36,392 nucleotides of DNA from Bacteroidota bacterium (GCA_030706385.1 JAUZOQ010000026.1:1-36392), one strand, 5' to 3'. Shown: positions 16,824 to 26,513, numbered from the stretch's first letter. A program made the numbers and translations. Notes: generated from the letters alone by a model not told the origin.

Positions 16824-18086
16824 ATGAAGAAGCTTACCATCGCATTCGTATTTCTCCTCACACTTTCATCTGCTGCTTTAAGCCAATCGAAGCTCTTAAT
16901 TCCTATGGATTTGGAGCAAGCCAATCACTTAAAGGCCTATGGCATCACCTATTGGGCGCTTACCAAAGGAATTACGATCGACTGGCTGCTCAATTACCGG
17001 GGCGGGAGTTTTATGGCCGATAATGATGATGCTCTGGCAGCGGAGTGCCGCATTCGCGGCGTAAATTTCGAGAAGCTCGATGCCTCAAGCGCGCAATCGA
17101 TCTATGCCCTTGTACAATCGGAAGATAAGAACATGGATGCAGTTCGGCTCGAGAAAGCGCCGAAGATCGCCGTCTACGTTCCTCCGGGTTTCCAACCTTG
17201 GGATGATGCAGTGACGCTTGCCCTCGATTATGCCGAAGTGCCCTACGAGAAGGTATGGGATGACGAAGTTCTTTCAGGAAAACTTGCGAAGTACGATTGG
17301 CTCCATCTTCATCATGAGGATTTTACGGGCCAGTATGGTAAATTCTACGGGCCATCGAGAAACGAACCTTGGTATCAGGCTCAGGTCCGGCTTCTTGAAG
17401 GAGAAGCGAAAAAATTAGGATATGCGAAGGTCAGTGAAATGAAGAAGGCCGTTGCGCGGAAGATAAAGGACTATGTAGCCAACGGCGGGTTCATGTTCGC
17501 TATGTGCTCGGCAACCGATAGCTATGACATTGCTCTTGCAGCGGAGAATACGGATATCTGCGATGCCGTTTTCGATGGCGATCCGATGGATCCGGATTTC
17601 GCTTCGAAACTTGATTTCAAAAAAGACTTTGCCTTCGAGAATTACAAGCTCGAAACAAGCCCCATGGTCTATGAATATTCCGAGATCGACGTACAACCAA
17701 GTGAGATCGGAAGCCAGGACAATGATTATTTCACTCTCTTCGATTTCAGTGCAAAGTTCGATCCTGTGCCTACGATGCTGACTCAGGATCATGTGAATGT
17801 CATCAAAGGCTTCATGGGGCAGACGACGATGTTCCACAAGCGATTCATAAAGAAGAACGTGACGATCCTTGCAGAGAATCAAGGGACGGAATTTGTCCGA
17901 TACCTCTATTCGAACTATGGTAGAGGCTTCTTTGCCTTCTACGGCGGACACGATCCGGAAGATTACCAGCATCAGGTCGGTGATCCCCCGACAGATCTGC
18001 GCCTGCATAAACAAAGCCCGGGATACAGGCTTATCCTCAATAATGTGCTCTTTCCGGCTGCCAAGAAAAAGAAATTGAAGACGTGA
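16824..18086 (+). CDS. Secreted protein of the family often labelled 'asparagine synthetase B' in Bacteroidota
   Basis: 420 residues. Residues 1-20 are a signal peptide (LLTLSSAALSQS). The body begins KLLIPMDLEQANHLKAYGITYWAL and KGITIDWLLNYRGGSFM. It continues with a glutamine-amidotransferase-like alpha/beta region (KIAVYVPPGFQPWDDAVTLAL, YDWLHLHHEDFTGQYGKFYG, FMFAMCSATDSYDIAL). The end is GRGFFAFYGGHDPEDYQHQVG with HKQSPGYRLILNNVLFPAA. Neither the N-terminal Cys nucleophile (Cys2) nor the ATP-binding SGGxDS motif of real AsnB is present, so the common label looks wrong. CSATDS (Cys near 229) with the later His could be a Class-I-GATase-like site. It acts outside the cytoplasm. Function is unknown. 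It forms an operon with the next gene (seven bases apart). Confidence 0.8.
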   Translation: MKKLTIAFVFLLTLSSAALSQSKLLIPMDLEQANHLKAYGITYWALTKGITIDWLLNYRGGSFMADNDDALAAECRIRGVNFEKLDASSAQSIYALVQSEDKNMDAVRLEKAPKIAVYVPPGFQPWDDAVTLALDYAEVPYEKVWDDEVLSGKLAKYDWLHLHHEDFTGQYGKFYGPSRNEPWYQAQVRLLEGEAKKLGYAKVSEMKKAVARKIKDYVANGGFMFAMCSATDSYDIALAAENTDICDAVFDGDPMDPDFASKLDFKKDFAFENYKLETSPMVYEYSEIDVQPSEIGSQDNDYFTLFDFSAKFDPVPTMLTQDHVNVIKGFMGQTTMFHKRFIKKNVTILAENQGTEFVRYLYSNYGRGFFAFYGGHDPEDYQHQVGDPPTDLRLHKQSPGYRLILNNVLFPAAKKKKLKT

Positions 18087-18093
18087 ATAATCC

Positions 18094-18582
18094 ATGGTAA
18101 AAACGACCGTTATTGTTTTCTTCTGTGTAGCAGTTTTGATCGCATCTTCCGGAAGAAGCACCGTACGCCACTCTCCCGTTTCGGATAAATCTCTTACCTT
18201 CACGTTCAACAGGTTTTACATGAAGGATACGCTGAAGTTTGTCGAATGCACGCTTTCAAATAATACCGATAGCACATTCTGGATCCTTGCCTATGATACG
18301 ACGCACGTTCATGGGAAGATCTTCATCCGGCCAATTTTTTCGCTGGAGGAGAAGAAAAAAGGAAAGTGGGATGATAGCGGCCTGGGATTTTCGGGAATCG
18401 GGATTGATCGGTTTATCTTTAGGCCGGGCGATAGATATTATTTCGAAACTCCGGATTTTGACCGCAACGCCGAGGCAATCAGGATCGGCATCGATCTCAG
18501 GATCAGATCTTCAGATAATACTCTTCGTATCGCTCGCCAACTTTGGTCCGATGAAATTAGATTGGGTAAGGAAAAAGACTGA
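18094..18582 (+). CDS. Small exported protein, unknown function
   Basis: 162 residues. Residues 1-20 are a hydrophobic N-terminal signal or anchor (VIVFFCVAVLIASS). The rest is a predicted beta sandwich: SLTFTFNRFYM, KFVECTLSNNTDSTFWILAYD, KIFIRPIFSLEEKKKGKW, FRPGDRYYFETPDF and IRIGIDLRIRSS. It resembles generic Ig-like accessory proteins; no family was recognised. Only seven bases separate it from the preceding secreted protein, so it is probably a partner. It converges on the AlkD gene across a 53-base spacer. Confidence 0.7.
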   Translation: MVKTTVIVFFCVAVLIASSGRSTVRHSPVSDKSLTFTFNRFYMKDTLKFVECTLSNNTDSTFWILAYDTTHVHGKIFIRPIFSLEEKKKGKWDDSGLGFSGIGIDRFIFRPGDRYYFETPDFDRNAEAIRIGIDLRIRSSDNTLRIARQLWSDEIRLGKEKD

Positions 18583-18635
18583 TCAACGAAGTTGAGATCC
18601 GGTATTGGTCGCAAAAAGCTGTCTCTATTATGTCT

Positions 18636-19361
18636 TCACTTCTTCAATCCCAGTATCTTCCGTAACTTCTCAGGTAATTTTCGGGTGCCTTCTCTCATTG
18701 TCAATCCCGATGCTTCTTTGGCATGCTTCCGAAGGAATTCGAATACCATCTCCGGATAATACCTGCACATTTCTCTTAAAGTCCAGCCGATAGCTTTGCG
18801 GATAAAGAAATCGTTTTCATGAAGCAGTTCTTCAAAACTTCCAAGTGCATATTCGGCATTGAGTTTTTTCTTACGGGCAGGAAGAACATGAATGAGTATG
18901 GCCGCGCGTCGTGTCCAGAGATGCCTACTCTTTGTCCAGGTTCGGACTTTGCTGTAGACGGGATCTCCGTAATTGATTGCAAGGACTCCGAGAATCTTGG
19001 TTGCGATCAGATCCAGCGTTGCCCATCCTTCGCAGCCGCCGATCATCTTCTTCAGGTAGGGGAGGTCTGCAGGTACAAGTTCCTTTGCATGTTGCTCCAA
19101 AAGCATGATTCCGATCGTTTGTTCTTCGAACCAATCCGAAGCCCAAAGCTCCTGTGTAAGGATGAGTGCTTCCTCCTTGGGTATTTTGTCTTTCTTCGGG
19201 AAAATAGACCGGAAAATGTCAGTTAACTCTGCCGCCTTGAGGCCATAGAATTTTTTCGACGACTTATGATATCCTTTATGAAAGGCTGCATGTTCGGGAT
19301 TCCGAGCTCGGCCGAGGAGAATGCGAACCTTCTGCAGACGTGCGTCGCGGTAGGATTTCAC
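18636..19361 (-). CDS. AlkD-like DNA alkylation repair protein (HEAT-repeat glycosylase)
   Basis: 241 residues, built of HEAT-like helical repeats. It fits the AlkC/AlkD family, which removes bulky alkylated bases such as N3- or N7-alkylpurines without flipping the base. Residues matching the Bacillus cereus AlkD active site are Trp113 and Asp117 (CEGWATLDLIA), Arg151/152 (HLWTRRAAI) and Trp193 (IRKAIGWTLRE). The N-terminal FHKGYHKSSKKFYGL matches the usual YMKxxFxFxG region only loosely. It is 12 bases downstream of the giant choice-of-anchor-D gene on the same strand, an odd pairing that may only reflect read-through. Confidence 0.9.
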   Translation of the reverse strand: MKSYRDARLQKVRILLGRARNPEHAAFHKGYHKSSKKFYGLKAAELTDIFRSIFPKKDKIPKEEALILTQELWASDWFEEQTIGIMLLEQHAKELVPADLPYLKKMIGGCEGWATLDLIATKILGVLAINYGDPVYSKVRTWTKSRHLWTRRAAILIHVLPARKKKLNAEYALGSFEELLHENDFFIRKAIGWTLREMCRYYPEMVFEFLRKHAKEASGLTMREGTRKLPEKLRKILGLKK

Positions 19362-19373
19362 GATCCAGTCTAT

Positions 19374-22300
19374 TTATTTTTCAATAACGAATGGCATGGC
19401 AAGCTTTGCTCCGGATGCTGTTATTCTGATTATGTACGAACCGGAAGAAATTCCTGAGAGATCGAGCGGTACATCGCTTCTGCCTTTTGGATGGTGGCGC
19501 ACTTCACGATGAATGGTCGAGCCTTTTGCATCGACGATCGCAAGATCGACATCTTCATCGTTCAGGGTTTTCAGATCGATATGTATCTTACCGCTTGCCG
19601 GATTGGGGCGAAGTGAGAATACCTTCGCAGAGAGCTGGCCATTCATCGCAAGCATGATCGTTTTATCGCCGCATTCATATCCGTAATGAAATCCGGTTTG
19701 TGCAACAGAAGTCGATAGCGCCATGCATTGCTCGTAATCGTTATCGGAGGAATTGAAATGAATATCCGATAGCGTCAGATCGGTTGTGCTATCTCTGGCA
19801 AGATAGACACGATAATACAATTCGGCAAGAATATGGTTGGGCGCAATAACGGGATTGCCAACGATCGTAATGCTATCTCCGTGTACCGATACGGTATGCG
19901 AACTTTGCGATGAGAGATAGGTAAGGAGATCGGGATGTTCGATCGAAAGCTTTGCATCGATACGAAAGATATCGTCCGGAACACTATCAGCAAGAATGCG
20001 CAGGACGAAAATATCGCCGGCTTTCACGCCATCGTTTCCACCCGCAAGCCGAATTGGATAATTTGTCGGATAGCGGTATCCGTGAGTGAGTGAGATCGGA
20101 GCCAGCGGTTCATTGCTCGTACTTGAAAATGTGAGCATTGCCTGCGATGCTGGTTTGTTTCCGATTGTATCGAGTACCGTCTGCACGCGCAATGTCGTGC
20201 CCTCTCCAGGAGGAAGAACGATCGGCAATGTATCGCCGGAGATCACGAATCCACTACCATTGATCAGTGCGTCGGAGATGATGAGTGTATCGCAGCCTCG
20301 ATTCATCAGTAGCAGAGTTGAATCCGGCGCCGCACATAGCCGAGTTGTTGGAAAATCGATCGAGGGAATACTTGCGGCAAGGACTTTTAGTCCGTCTGTT
20401 ACCGTAGCGCTGATGGCAATTGATGTATCACTCGTTTCTCCGGAGCGATGACGGCAATGCAGATGGAATGCAGCCGAGCGATTGCCTTTGAATGCGGGAA
20501 CAAGCCGAACCGGAACATGCATCGTATCGCCGCTTCCTAAAGCACGCTCATTGCCTGCGAATCCAAGAAAATCTGCATCTCCGCTAATGCCCACCGGCTT
20601 CACATAGAGCGTATCGCAGCCGGTATTGGAGCAGACGATCTCAGCGGAATCCGTCCGGCAGATAGAGATCGGCACGAAGGCTACTGATGGCGTGAGCACT
20701 GAGAAAACACTTCTACCCGGAACGGCATCTCCTTTAATAAGCAGATCGACATTCTCGAACTCATCCTCTCGCTCGAATTCGAAATGGGGGAAGGTGATGA
20801 AGTTTCCAATATCGGGTGGATGAAAATGAAATACAACATTAACCGAGCTATCAGGGGGTAGCGCAATCGGTAACTGCAGCGGTTCCATAGTAAATCCGGT
20901 GCTCAATTGTCCCGGGCCCGAAAGAATATTCAGCGTATCGCAGGCGAAGTTCGTGAACGTTACGATCGTATCTCTTCTTTCGTCGCAGCTCGTGACGCTT
21001 CCAAGATCGATGTTTCGATATGGCATCGGCGATGGAGCAATGGACTTATTGAGCCGGCCTGCAATAAGCAGGGCAACTTCTCCGTCGACTCCCTTTCGAA
21101 GAGTTGCGAACTTCACACTTGCCTGATACTTACCTGGCAGGCCGGGGCGGAAGTGAAACGAGACAGTCATCGAACTATCCGGAGGCAAGTTGACGGGCAG
21201 AGTCCGGTGATCGAGAGTGAATCCTTTTCCGAAGATTGCCGAACGTGAAACGATCGTCATCGTATCGCATCCGCGATTGGTGAAGTCGATCGAAGTATCG
21301 CGAAGCGGCTGGCACATTGAGGCCGATCCGAAATCAACCGTCGTATCGAGAACGACAGGTCCGACCTTGGAAGCGGTACACAAGCCATGCATATAGAAAT
21401 CGAGCGGGCGAGATCCGAAGCCATTCCAATCTGCATTGAAACGGAAATGTTCGGAGTAATCTCCGGTTGTCGGCGGAAGGAAATGAATACGGAATGTCGC
21501 GGAGCTATCGGAAGGAATGAACAGGGGATAGGTCACAGAATCAAAACTGAATCCAGCGCCGCTAATGGCTGCGTTCCGCGTGATGCGAAGCGGAACACAG
21601 CCGATATTGGCGATCGTGATCGTTGTATCTTTATATGGACTGCACGAAGAAACGGCATCCATCTCCATAACCGAATCGAGTCCCACCCCCGTAAAATCTG
21701 TAGCCTGTGCCGATGCCGAAAGCATAACGGAAAGCCGTTGGAGTATGCCGTTATCATCGAGTACGATCTGCGAAAATGTTTGATAGTTTCCCGGTACCGA
21801 TGGATGGAAATGATAAACAATATTTACCGAGCTATCGGGCGGAAGGATTACGGGCAGATTCAGCGAGTCAAATGCGAATTCGGAGCTGTATAGCGTTGGC
21901 TGATTCTGAATACTGATCGTATCGCATCCTCTATTGGTAACAGTTACCAGAGTATCAAGTCCCGGTCTGCAAGGAGAAACGGTATCGAAGACGAGTACTT
22001 GCGGGCTCGCTACTGCGGCGAACGCAGAAATGACATCGGCCGAAAGTACGAAAGTCGTATCCTGTATCGATCCGCCATCATCATCCTTCCACTGGATGTG
22101 CAACGTATCGTTGAACGAACCGGTCTTATGCTGGGGATCGAAACCAATCAGAAAATCGGCATGGCTAAACTCATTGATAGGGAATGGATAACTTGCCGAT
22201 GAATTGAGAGAGTAGAACGCCGAATCCGGCCCGGTCACGAAAGCATTTTCAACACTGAAATTCCTGCACCGTATTCCTTTGATGGCTGCTGTAAGTGAAT

Positions 22301-23366
22301 CTCGGAGACAGTTTGTAATCTCCAACTTTTCGGGAGCAGTAAAAAGCGGCGTGGCTCCTAACGACCCTGTTCCGTACCGCCATACATCACCGTTCTGATC
22401 GACAGCGATCAATATGCCGGTATTGATTGAAGTAAGCCACCGTGTATCGGCATAGTTGCTCGGGCCGTTAATAGAATCCCAGGTTATGCCTTTATCCATC
22501 GTCGCTATAATGCCGTAATTCAGAGTCTGGAAATAGGCAGCGCTGCGGGAGATCGACATTCCTCCGTTGAAGAATCCGTAAGGCTTTTGGATCAGCGATA
22601 CCCAGCTATCGCCTTCGTTTGCCGTTGCAAAAATTTCCGAGCGGTTCTGATTATGCGCGAAGTAATCTTCATTGGTGAGGTAGAGAAGGCTCGGATCGCA
22701 TTTATCCCAGTCGAGGCTGTAGGAATCGGCAATGTTCGGATCGATCGGTTTTGCCTGCCAGGTTTGTCCGTAATCATGAGAGATGACTAGTCGTGAGGCC
22801 GAGGCTTCGTATACGGCAACAGTTCCGCCATCTTTATATGCTGCGACATTAGGATTGAGTCCGGTATATTTCTTCGTCCACGTACCGCCTCCGTCATTCG
22901 AAACATAAATGCCGTTCTGGGCAAGGCTGATAATATTTGTTGCAGCTCCGGCAAAAATGGAATACCGACTTCCCGATGAGCCTGGAGCAGGCTGCTCGCT
23001 CCAGGACAGTCCGCCATCTTTAGTAATATAGAGATGATTTGGAGTTCTGCATAATCCAGTGGTGTTATCGAAGAAATCGATATTCATCACGAGTTCACCT
23101 CCAACCATGGAAGGGAGGCTGACAGTCCATGTTTTTCCGCTATCGCGCGAGCACAGAATTTCTCGCAAGCCAGCCCAAAGGATTCCGTTCTTGAAATGAA
23201 TAGCACCGCCGCTTGAACCGGGAGAAGAGTTGAAAATATGTGTTGCCAGATGTGACCACTGTCCGGGGCTTTCGGCAGGGGTAAATATTACTATTGCCGG
23301 AATGATAAGCATTCCGCACAACAGAATATGTTGTTTTCTGTGGCTTCTGTGGATACCGATGTGCAT
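19374..23366 (-). CDS. T9SS-exported choice-of-anchor-D / Asp-box propeller protein
   Basis: 1330 residues. Residues 1-35 are a long signal peptide. About 40-345 carry Asp-box repeats (SRDSGKTW, TKDGGLSW, SNDGGGTW, SHDYGQTW, MDKGITW) of a sialidase-like propeller. About 350-1130 hold a series of choice-of-anchor-D Ig-like modules; six share a 'C-x(10-14)-N-x-GC' Cys pair, GFxxDxxxLP and LPPDSSVxVxFHFxP. About 1130-1230 is a cohesin/dockerin-type beta region. The last 80 residues, FSLRPNPASGKIHIDL to YIIRITASGAKLAMPFVIEK, are a T9SS type A sorting domain. It is therefore moved across the outer membrane by T9SS and attached or released. Function is probably surface binding (inference). No -7 match was seen upstream. 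Confidence 0.92.
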   Translation of the reverse strand: MHIGIHRSHRKQHILLCGMLIIPAIVIFTPAESPGQWSHLATHIFNSSPGSSGGAIHFKNGILWAGLREILCSRDSGKTWTVSLPSMVGGELVMNIDFFDNTTGLCRTPNHLYITKDGGLSWSEQPAPGSSGSRYSIFAGAATNIISLAQNGIYVSNDGGGTWTKKYTGLNPNVAAYKDGGTVAVYEASASRLVISHDYGQTWQAKPIDPNIADSYSLDWDKCDPSLLYLTNEDYFAHNQNRSEIFATANEGDSWVSLIQKPYGFFNGGMSISRSAAYFQTLNYGIIATMDKGITWDSINGPSNYADTRWLTSINTGILIAVDQNGDVWRYGTGSLGATPLFTAPEKLEITNCLRDSLTAAIKGIRCRNFSVENAFVTGPDSAFYSLNSSASYPFPINEFSHADFLIGFDPQHKTGSFNDTLHIQWKDDDGGSIQDTTFVLSADVISAFAAVASPQVLVFDTVSPCRPGLDTLVTVTNRGCDTISIQNQPTLYSSEFAFDSLNLPVILPPDSSVNIVYHFHPSVPGNYQTFSQIVLDDNGILQRLSVMLSASAQATDFTGVGLDSVMEMDAVSSCSPYKDTTITIANIGCVPLRITRNAAISGAGFSFDSVTYPLFIPSDSSATFRIHFLPPTTGDYSEHFRFNADWNGFGSRPLDFYMHGLCTASKVGPVVLDTTVDFGSASMCQPLRDTSIDFTNRGCDTMTIVSRSAIFGKGFTLDHRTLPVNLPPDSSMTVSFHFRPGLPGKYQASVKFATLRKGVDGEVALLIAGRLNKSIAPSPMPYRNIDLGSVTSCDERRDTIVTFTNFACDTLNILSGPGQLSTGFTMEPLQLPIALPPDSSVNVVFHFHPPDIGNFITFPHFEFEREDEFENVDLLIKGDAVPGRSVFSVLTPSVAFVPISICRTDSAEIVCSNTGCDTLYVKPVGISGDADFLGFAGNERALGSGDTMHVPVRLVPAFKGNRSAAFHLHCRHRSGETSDTSIAISATVTDGLKVLAASIPSIDFPTTRLCAAPDSTLLLMNRGCDTLIISDALINGSGFVISGDTLPIVLPPGEGTTLRVQTVLDTIGNKPASQAMLTFSSTSNEPLAPISLTHGYRYPTNYPIRLAGGNDGVKAGDIFVLRILADSVPDDIFRIDAKLSIEHPDLLTYLSSQSSHTVSVHGDSITIVGNPVIAPNHILAELYYRVYLARDSTTDLTLSDIHFNSSDNDYEQCMALSTSVAQTGFHYGYECGDKTIMLAMNGQLSAKVFSLRPNPASGKIHIDLKTLNDEDVDLAIVDAKGSTIHREVRHHPKGRSDVPLDLSGISSGSYIIRITASGAKLAMPFVIEK

Positions 23367-23487
23367 GTTCCCTAATGACCGGATCGGTGGGAATCCGCGT
23401 CGTACAACTCCTATTAATGAAGTCGCTTTATCCGGGAATAGTTCTCACGTTTGGAATGGCAGGAAATTCGGAATGCAAACAAAGGAG

Positions 23488-25314
23488 TTACGCAGCTTTT
23501 TTTACCGGCTCCCACTCTCGTTCATCGAAGATCAGCTTTCGGGCAAGCTCTCTGCCCTTCTCATCGATCTTATGAAGCGGCATGATCTTTCCGGAGTGAA
23601 CGATTGCCATATCGAGACCTGCTTCGATAGCATAGTGAAGGAAAACGGAATTCAGTACGTGCCGCGAATGAGGATTCAGTCCGAACGAGACATTCGATAC
23701 TCCGAGGATCGTCTTGCATTTCGGATGTGCGGATTTGATCATACGGATCGCCTCGATTGTCTCCATTGCCGATTTGCGGAATTCATCATCGCCTGAGCCA
23801 AGCGTGAAAGTCAGTGTATCGAAAATAAGATCTTCCTCTCGCATGCCGTATTTATTGACGGAGATATCGATGATGCGCTCGGCGATCTCGAATTTTTTCT
23901 CGCGGGATTTCGCCATGCCTTGCTCGTCAATCGTCAGAGCAATAACGGCGGCGCCGTAGCGCTTGCAGAGCGGGAGCACATGCGCCATGCGCTCTTCGCC
24001 ATCTTCCATGTTAATTGAATTCACGATAGCACGGCCAGCGTAAAGCTTCAGCGCTTCTTCAATGACAGGGTACTCCGTCGAGTCGATCACCAGAGGTAAA
24101 GTGACTTGCGTATTAAAGAGCTTCATCACTTCACGCATATCGCGGACTTCATCGCGGCCAACATAGGCGACGCAAAGATCGAGCATGTGTGCGCCTTCCT
24201 TTACTTGCTCGCGAGCAACTCCGACTGCGGCTTCGTAATCTTCTGCAAGGATCAGATCCCGGAATTTCTTGGATCCGTTTGTATTGCAACGCTCGCCGAC
24301 AATAACGGGTGCAGGCTCCTGAGCCAGCGGCGAAGCGGAGTAGATCGAAGCTGCTGCCGGAGTCCAGGTCACATGACGCTCTTTCGAAGTGATCGTTTCC
24401 GCGAGTGAACTCAATCTTTTAATGTGCTTCTGGGTGGTTCCGCAGCAACCGCCGATAACCGATACACCGAGATCGGCAACAAAATGCTTCATCCACTTCT
24501 CCATTTCTTCAGGAGTGAGGTGGTAATGCGCTACTCCGCCAATATTTTCCGGAAGTCCGGCGTTCGGCATGCAGAATACCGGCTTGGTCGAGTTTTGCGC
24601 GAGATAGCGGACATTCTCTTCCATTTCTTTCGGCCCTGTTGCGCAATTCATTCCGATGAGACTGACAAAATCGAATGGCTCAAGCGCAGTGAGAGCTGCT
24701 CCGATCTCCGTTCCCATAAGCATCGTGCCCATCGTCTCGATCGTCACTGAAGCAATGACAGGAATCTGTCTTTTGCGTTCGGCAAAGAGATCCTGACAAG
24801 CTGCGAGTGCACACTTCATTTGGAGAATATCCTGGCACGTTTCGATGCAGAAGAGATCGACTCCGCCGTCGAGAAGTCCGGCCATTTGCGAATAAAAACT
24901 CTCGCGCATATCGTCGAAACCGATATGGCCGAGCGAGGGAAGCTTCGTCGTTGGGCCAATAGACCCGGCAACAAAACGCGGCTTAACACTCGATGAATAA
25001 TCAGCTGCAACCTTCTTCGCGAGGATCGCCGCTTCTTTGGATAGATCGTAGGCCAGGCTTGCGAGATCGTACTCAACGAGGACGATGGAAGCAGAACCGA
25101 AGGTATCGGTCTCAATCACATCGGCTCCGGCTTCAAGATAATCTTTATGTACAAGTGCCACTGCATCCGGCTTGGAGCGGACGAGATACTCGTTGCAGCC
25201 GGCAAGATGTTCGCCTCCGAAATCTTCGGAAGTGAGATGCTGGCCCTGCAGATGTGTGCCCGTTGCTCCGTCGAATACGAGCGGGCGATGTCTTAATGCT
25301 TCGAGAAATGTCAT
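23488..25314 (-). CDS. metH: Methionine synthase homocysteine- and folate-binding modules (MetH N-terminal half)
   Basis: 608 residues from ATG 25314; a TTG two codons earlier is possible. Residues 1-300 are the homocysteine S-methyltransferase barrel: FDGATGTHLQGQ, VIETDTFGS, and zinc ligands Cys224 (MNCATG) and Cys290/Cys291 (GGCCGTTQ). Residues 330-600 are the pterin-binding barrel: VIVGERCNTNGSKKF, DLCVAYVGRDE, LPLVIDSTEYPVIEEAL, and SNVSFGLN followed by NSVFLHYAI. The chain ends just after this barrel, so the cobalamin-binding and SAM-reactivation domains of full MetH (about 1200 residues) are absent. They must be supplied by a separate gene not in this window, or this is a two-domain methyltransferase using a separate corrinoid protein. 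No SAM or B12 riboswitch was seen upstream. Confidence 0.93.
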   Translation of the reverse strand: MTFLEALRHRPLVFDGATGTHLQGQHLTSEDFGGEHLAGCNEYLVRSKPDAVALVHKDYLEAGADVIETDTFGSASIVLVEYDLASLAYDLSKEAAILAKKVAADYSSSVKPRFVAGSIGPTTKLPSLGHIGFDDMRESFYSQMAGLLDGGVDLFCIETCQDILQMKCALAACQDLFAERKRQIPVIASVTIETMGTMLMGTEIGAALTALEPFDFVSLIGMNCATGPKEMEENVRYLAQNSTKPVFCMPNAGLPENIGGVAHYHLTPEEMEKWMKHFVADLGVSVIGGCCGTTQKHIKRLSSLAETITSKERHVTWTPAAASIYSASPLAQEPAPVIVGERCNTNGSKKFRDLILAEDYEAAVGVAREQVKEGAHMLDLCVAYVGRDEVRDMREVMKLFNTQVTLPLVIDSTEYPVIEEALKLYAGRAIVNSINMEDGEERMAHVLPLCKRYGAAVIALTIDEQGMAKSREKKFEIAERIIDISVNKYGMREEDLIFDTLTFTLGSGDDEFRKSAMETIEAIRMIKSAHPKCKTILGVSNVSFGLNPHSRHVLNSVFLHYAIEAGLDMAIVHSGKIMPLHKIDEKGRELARKLIFDEREWEPVKKAA

Positions 25315-25443
25315 AAGCAAGTACTAACGCAATTGCGGGATTCTTGTTCCATTGCCCCAAAGATCCTTAAAATCGATTAAGAAGCCTCCGAATTCAGGTT
25401 AATCTAGTACCAGTCCTCGTAACGGATATTCCGCGTCACAGAG

Positions 25444-25451
25444 TAATTTTG
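25444..25451 (+). promoter_or_regulatory. Candidate -7 element for the PD40 lipoprotein gene
   Basis: TAATTTTG matches TAnnTTTG fully, 48 bases before the ATG at 25500. The -33 position has no good TTTG. Confidence 0.45.
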
Positions 25452-25499
25452 CGCCCGCTAATTCAATGATTTCTATCTTTACAAAACCAAAATAACCAC

Positions 25500-26513
25500 A
25501 TGAAAACAATATTCTTTATCACGTCTGCAGTCCTCGCCACAATATTATTCAGTGCTTGCAAACAAGGATCGAATCTGACTGATAATATGCCAATGAGGAC
25601 AAATGCGGGAAGCGGATCCTCAACGGCACATCCGGCAATTACTTATGTTTCTGGAACCACCCTTAAGAAGATATTCTATAATACAATTGCCGTTATGGAT
25701 ACTGACGGAACACATCAAACAAATGTGTACACGGCTTCTTCCTCTTCGGAAACGGATATGAATCCGACATGGTCTCCATCAGGAGGCTCAATCGCTTGGA
25801 AAACGATATCTTCGGCTGTTTCTTCATCGATTTTAACTGCAGAAATAAGTGTCAACTCAAGTGGAACTCCGGTTGCAAGCAATCAGCGCACGGTGTATTC
25901 ACCCTCCTCTTCAGACTCGTTATCCATAATTACCCCCGCATGGTGCACCTCATCTGCAACAGCAAAAATTGCCTTTGTCCGCCAGTACATCGGTACAAAT
26001 TTAGGAAAAAGCGAACTTTGCACAATCTCAGAATCGGGTGGGAGCGTTACTGTTCTTGCTTCCTATTCAAAAAAGAATTCTGCAGGAACAGTTATCAGTC
26101 ACTATACCTATCCAACGTGGAGTCCGGATGATTCGAAAATTGCTGTTATTCGTGAAGATACCATTGGACATAACACGATTATGATCTTCGATGCTTCAAC
26201 AGGTGCTGCATTGGATAGCATTCCTATTTCGGGTGGAGTCAGTGAATTAGAATGGTCTCGCACCGGCATGAACAAACTCGTTTATATTTACACACCCAAT
26301 AGTTCAACTGCCTGGAGTCTATATTATGCCGATCCGACAACAGGTTCAACGCCTTCGACAAATTCCGTGACCGGTGGAGCACCTACGTGGTCTCCGAATA
26401 ATAGTAGCATCATGTACGTGAATTCTTCTTTGATGAAAGTTATTCCTCTCACTGCGACAACGACGACAGTTAGCTCTTCCGGTCCTGGGAATAAAATGAA
26501 CTGGAAGAAGTAA
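25500..26513 (+). CDS. PD40/TolB-like beta-propeller lipoprotein
   Basis: 337 residues. The lipobox FSAC puts the acylated Cys at 20. The rest is a beta propeller of WD40-like PD40 blades: MNPTWSPSGGSIAWKT, YPTWSPDDSKIAVIRE, ELEWSRTGMNKLVYIY and APTWSPNNSSIMYVNSS. This is the PD40 motif found in TolB and in many Bacteroidota lipoproteins. It is probably anchored in the outer or inner membrane facing the periplasm. The sequence is rich in Ser and Thr and lower in GC than its neighbours. A strong terminator follows. The TPR-LuxR regulator downstream may sense or control the same process, but nothing proves this. Confidence 0.88.
   Translation: MKTIFFITSAVLATILFSACKQGSNLTDNMPMRTNAGSGSSTAHPAITYVSGTTLKKIFYNTIAVMDTDGTHQTNVYTASSSSETDMNPTWSPSGGSIAWKTISSAVSSSILTAEISVNSSGTPVASNQRTVYSPSSSDSLSIITPAWCTSSATAKIAFVRQYIGTNLGKSELCTISESGGSVTVLASYSKKNSAGTVISHYTYPTWSPDDSKIAVIREDTIGHNTIMIFDASTGAALDSIPISGGVSELEWSRTGMNKLVYIYTPNSSTAWSLYYADPTTGSTPSTNSVTGGAPTWSPNNSSIMYVNSSLMKVIPLTATTTTVSSSGPGNKMNWKK

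Noticed and set aside
25328-25337. Perfect 10-bp palindrome CGCAATTGCG before metH
   Set aside because: It is only 10 bp, has no second copy or nearby promoter, and could be chance.
25321-25499. Possible SAM or cobalamin riboswitch upstream of metH
   Set aside because: No B12-box or SAM-box core or multi-helix fold was found in the spacer.
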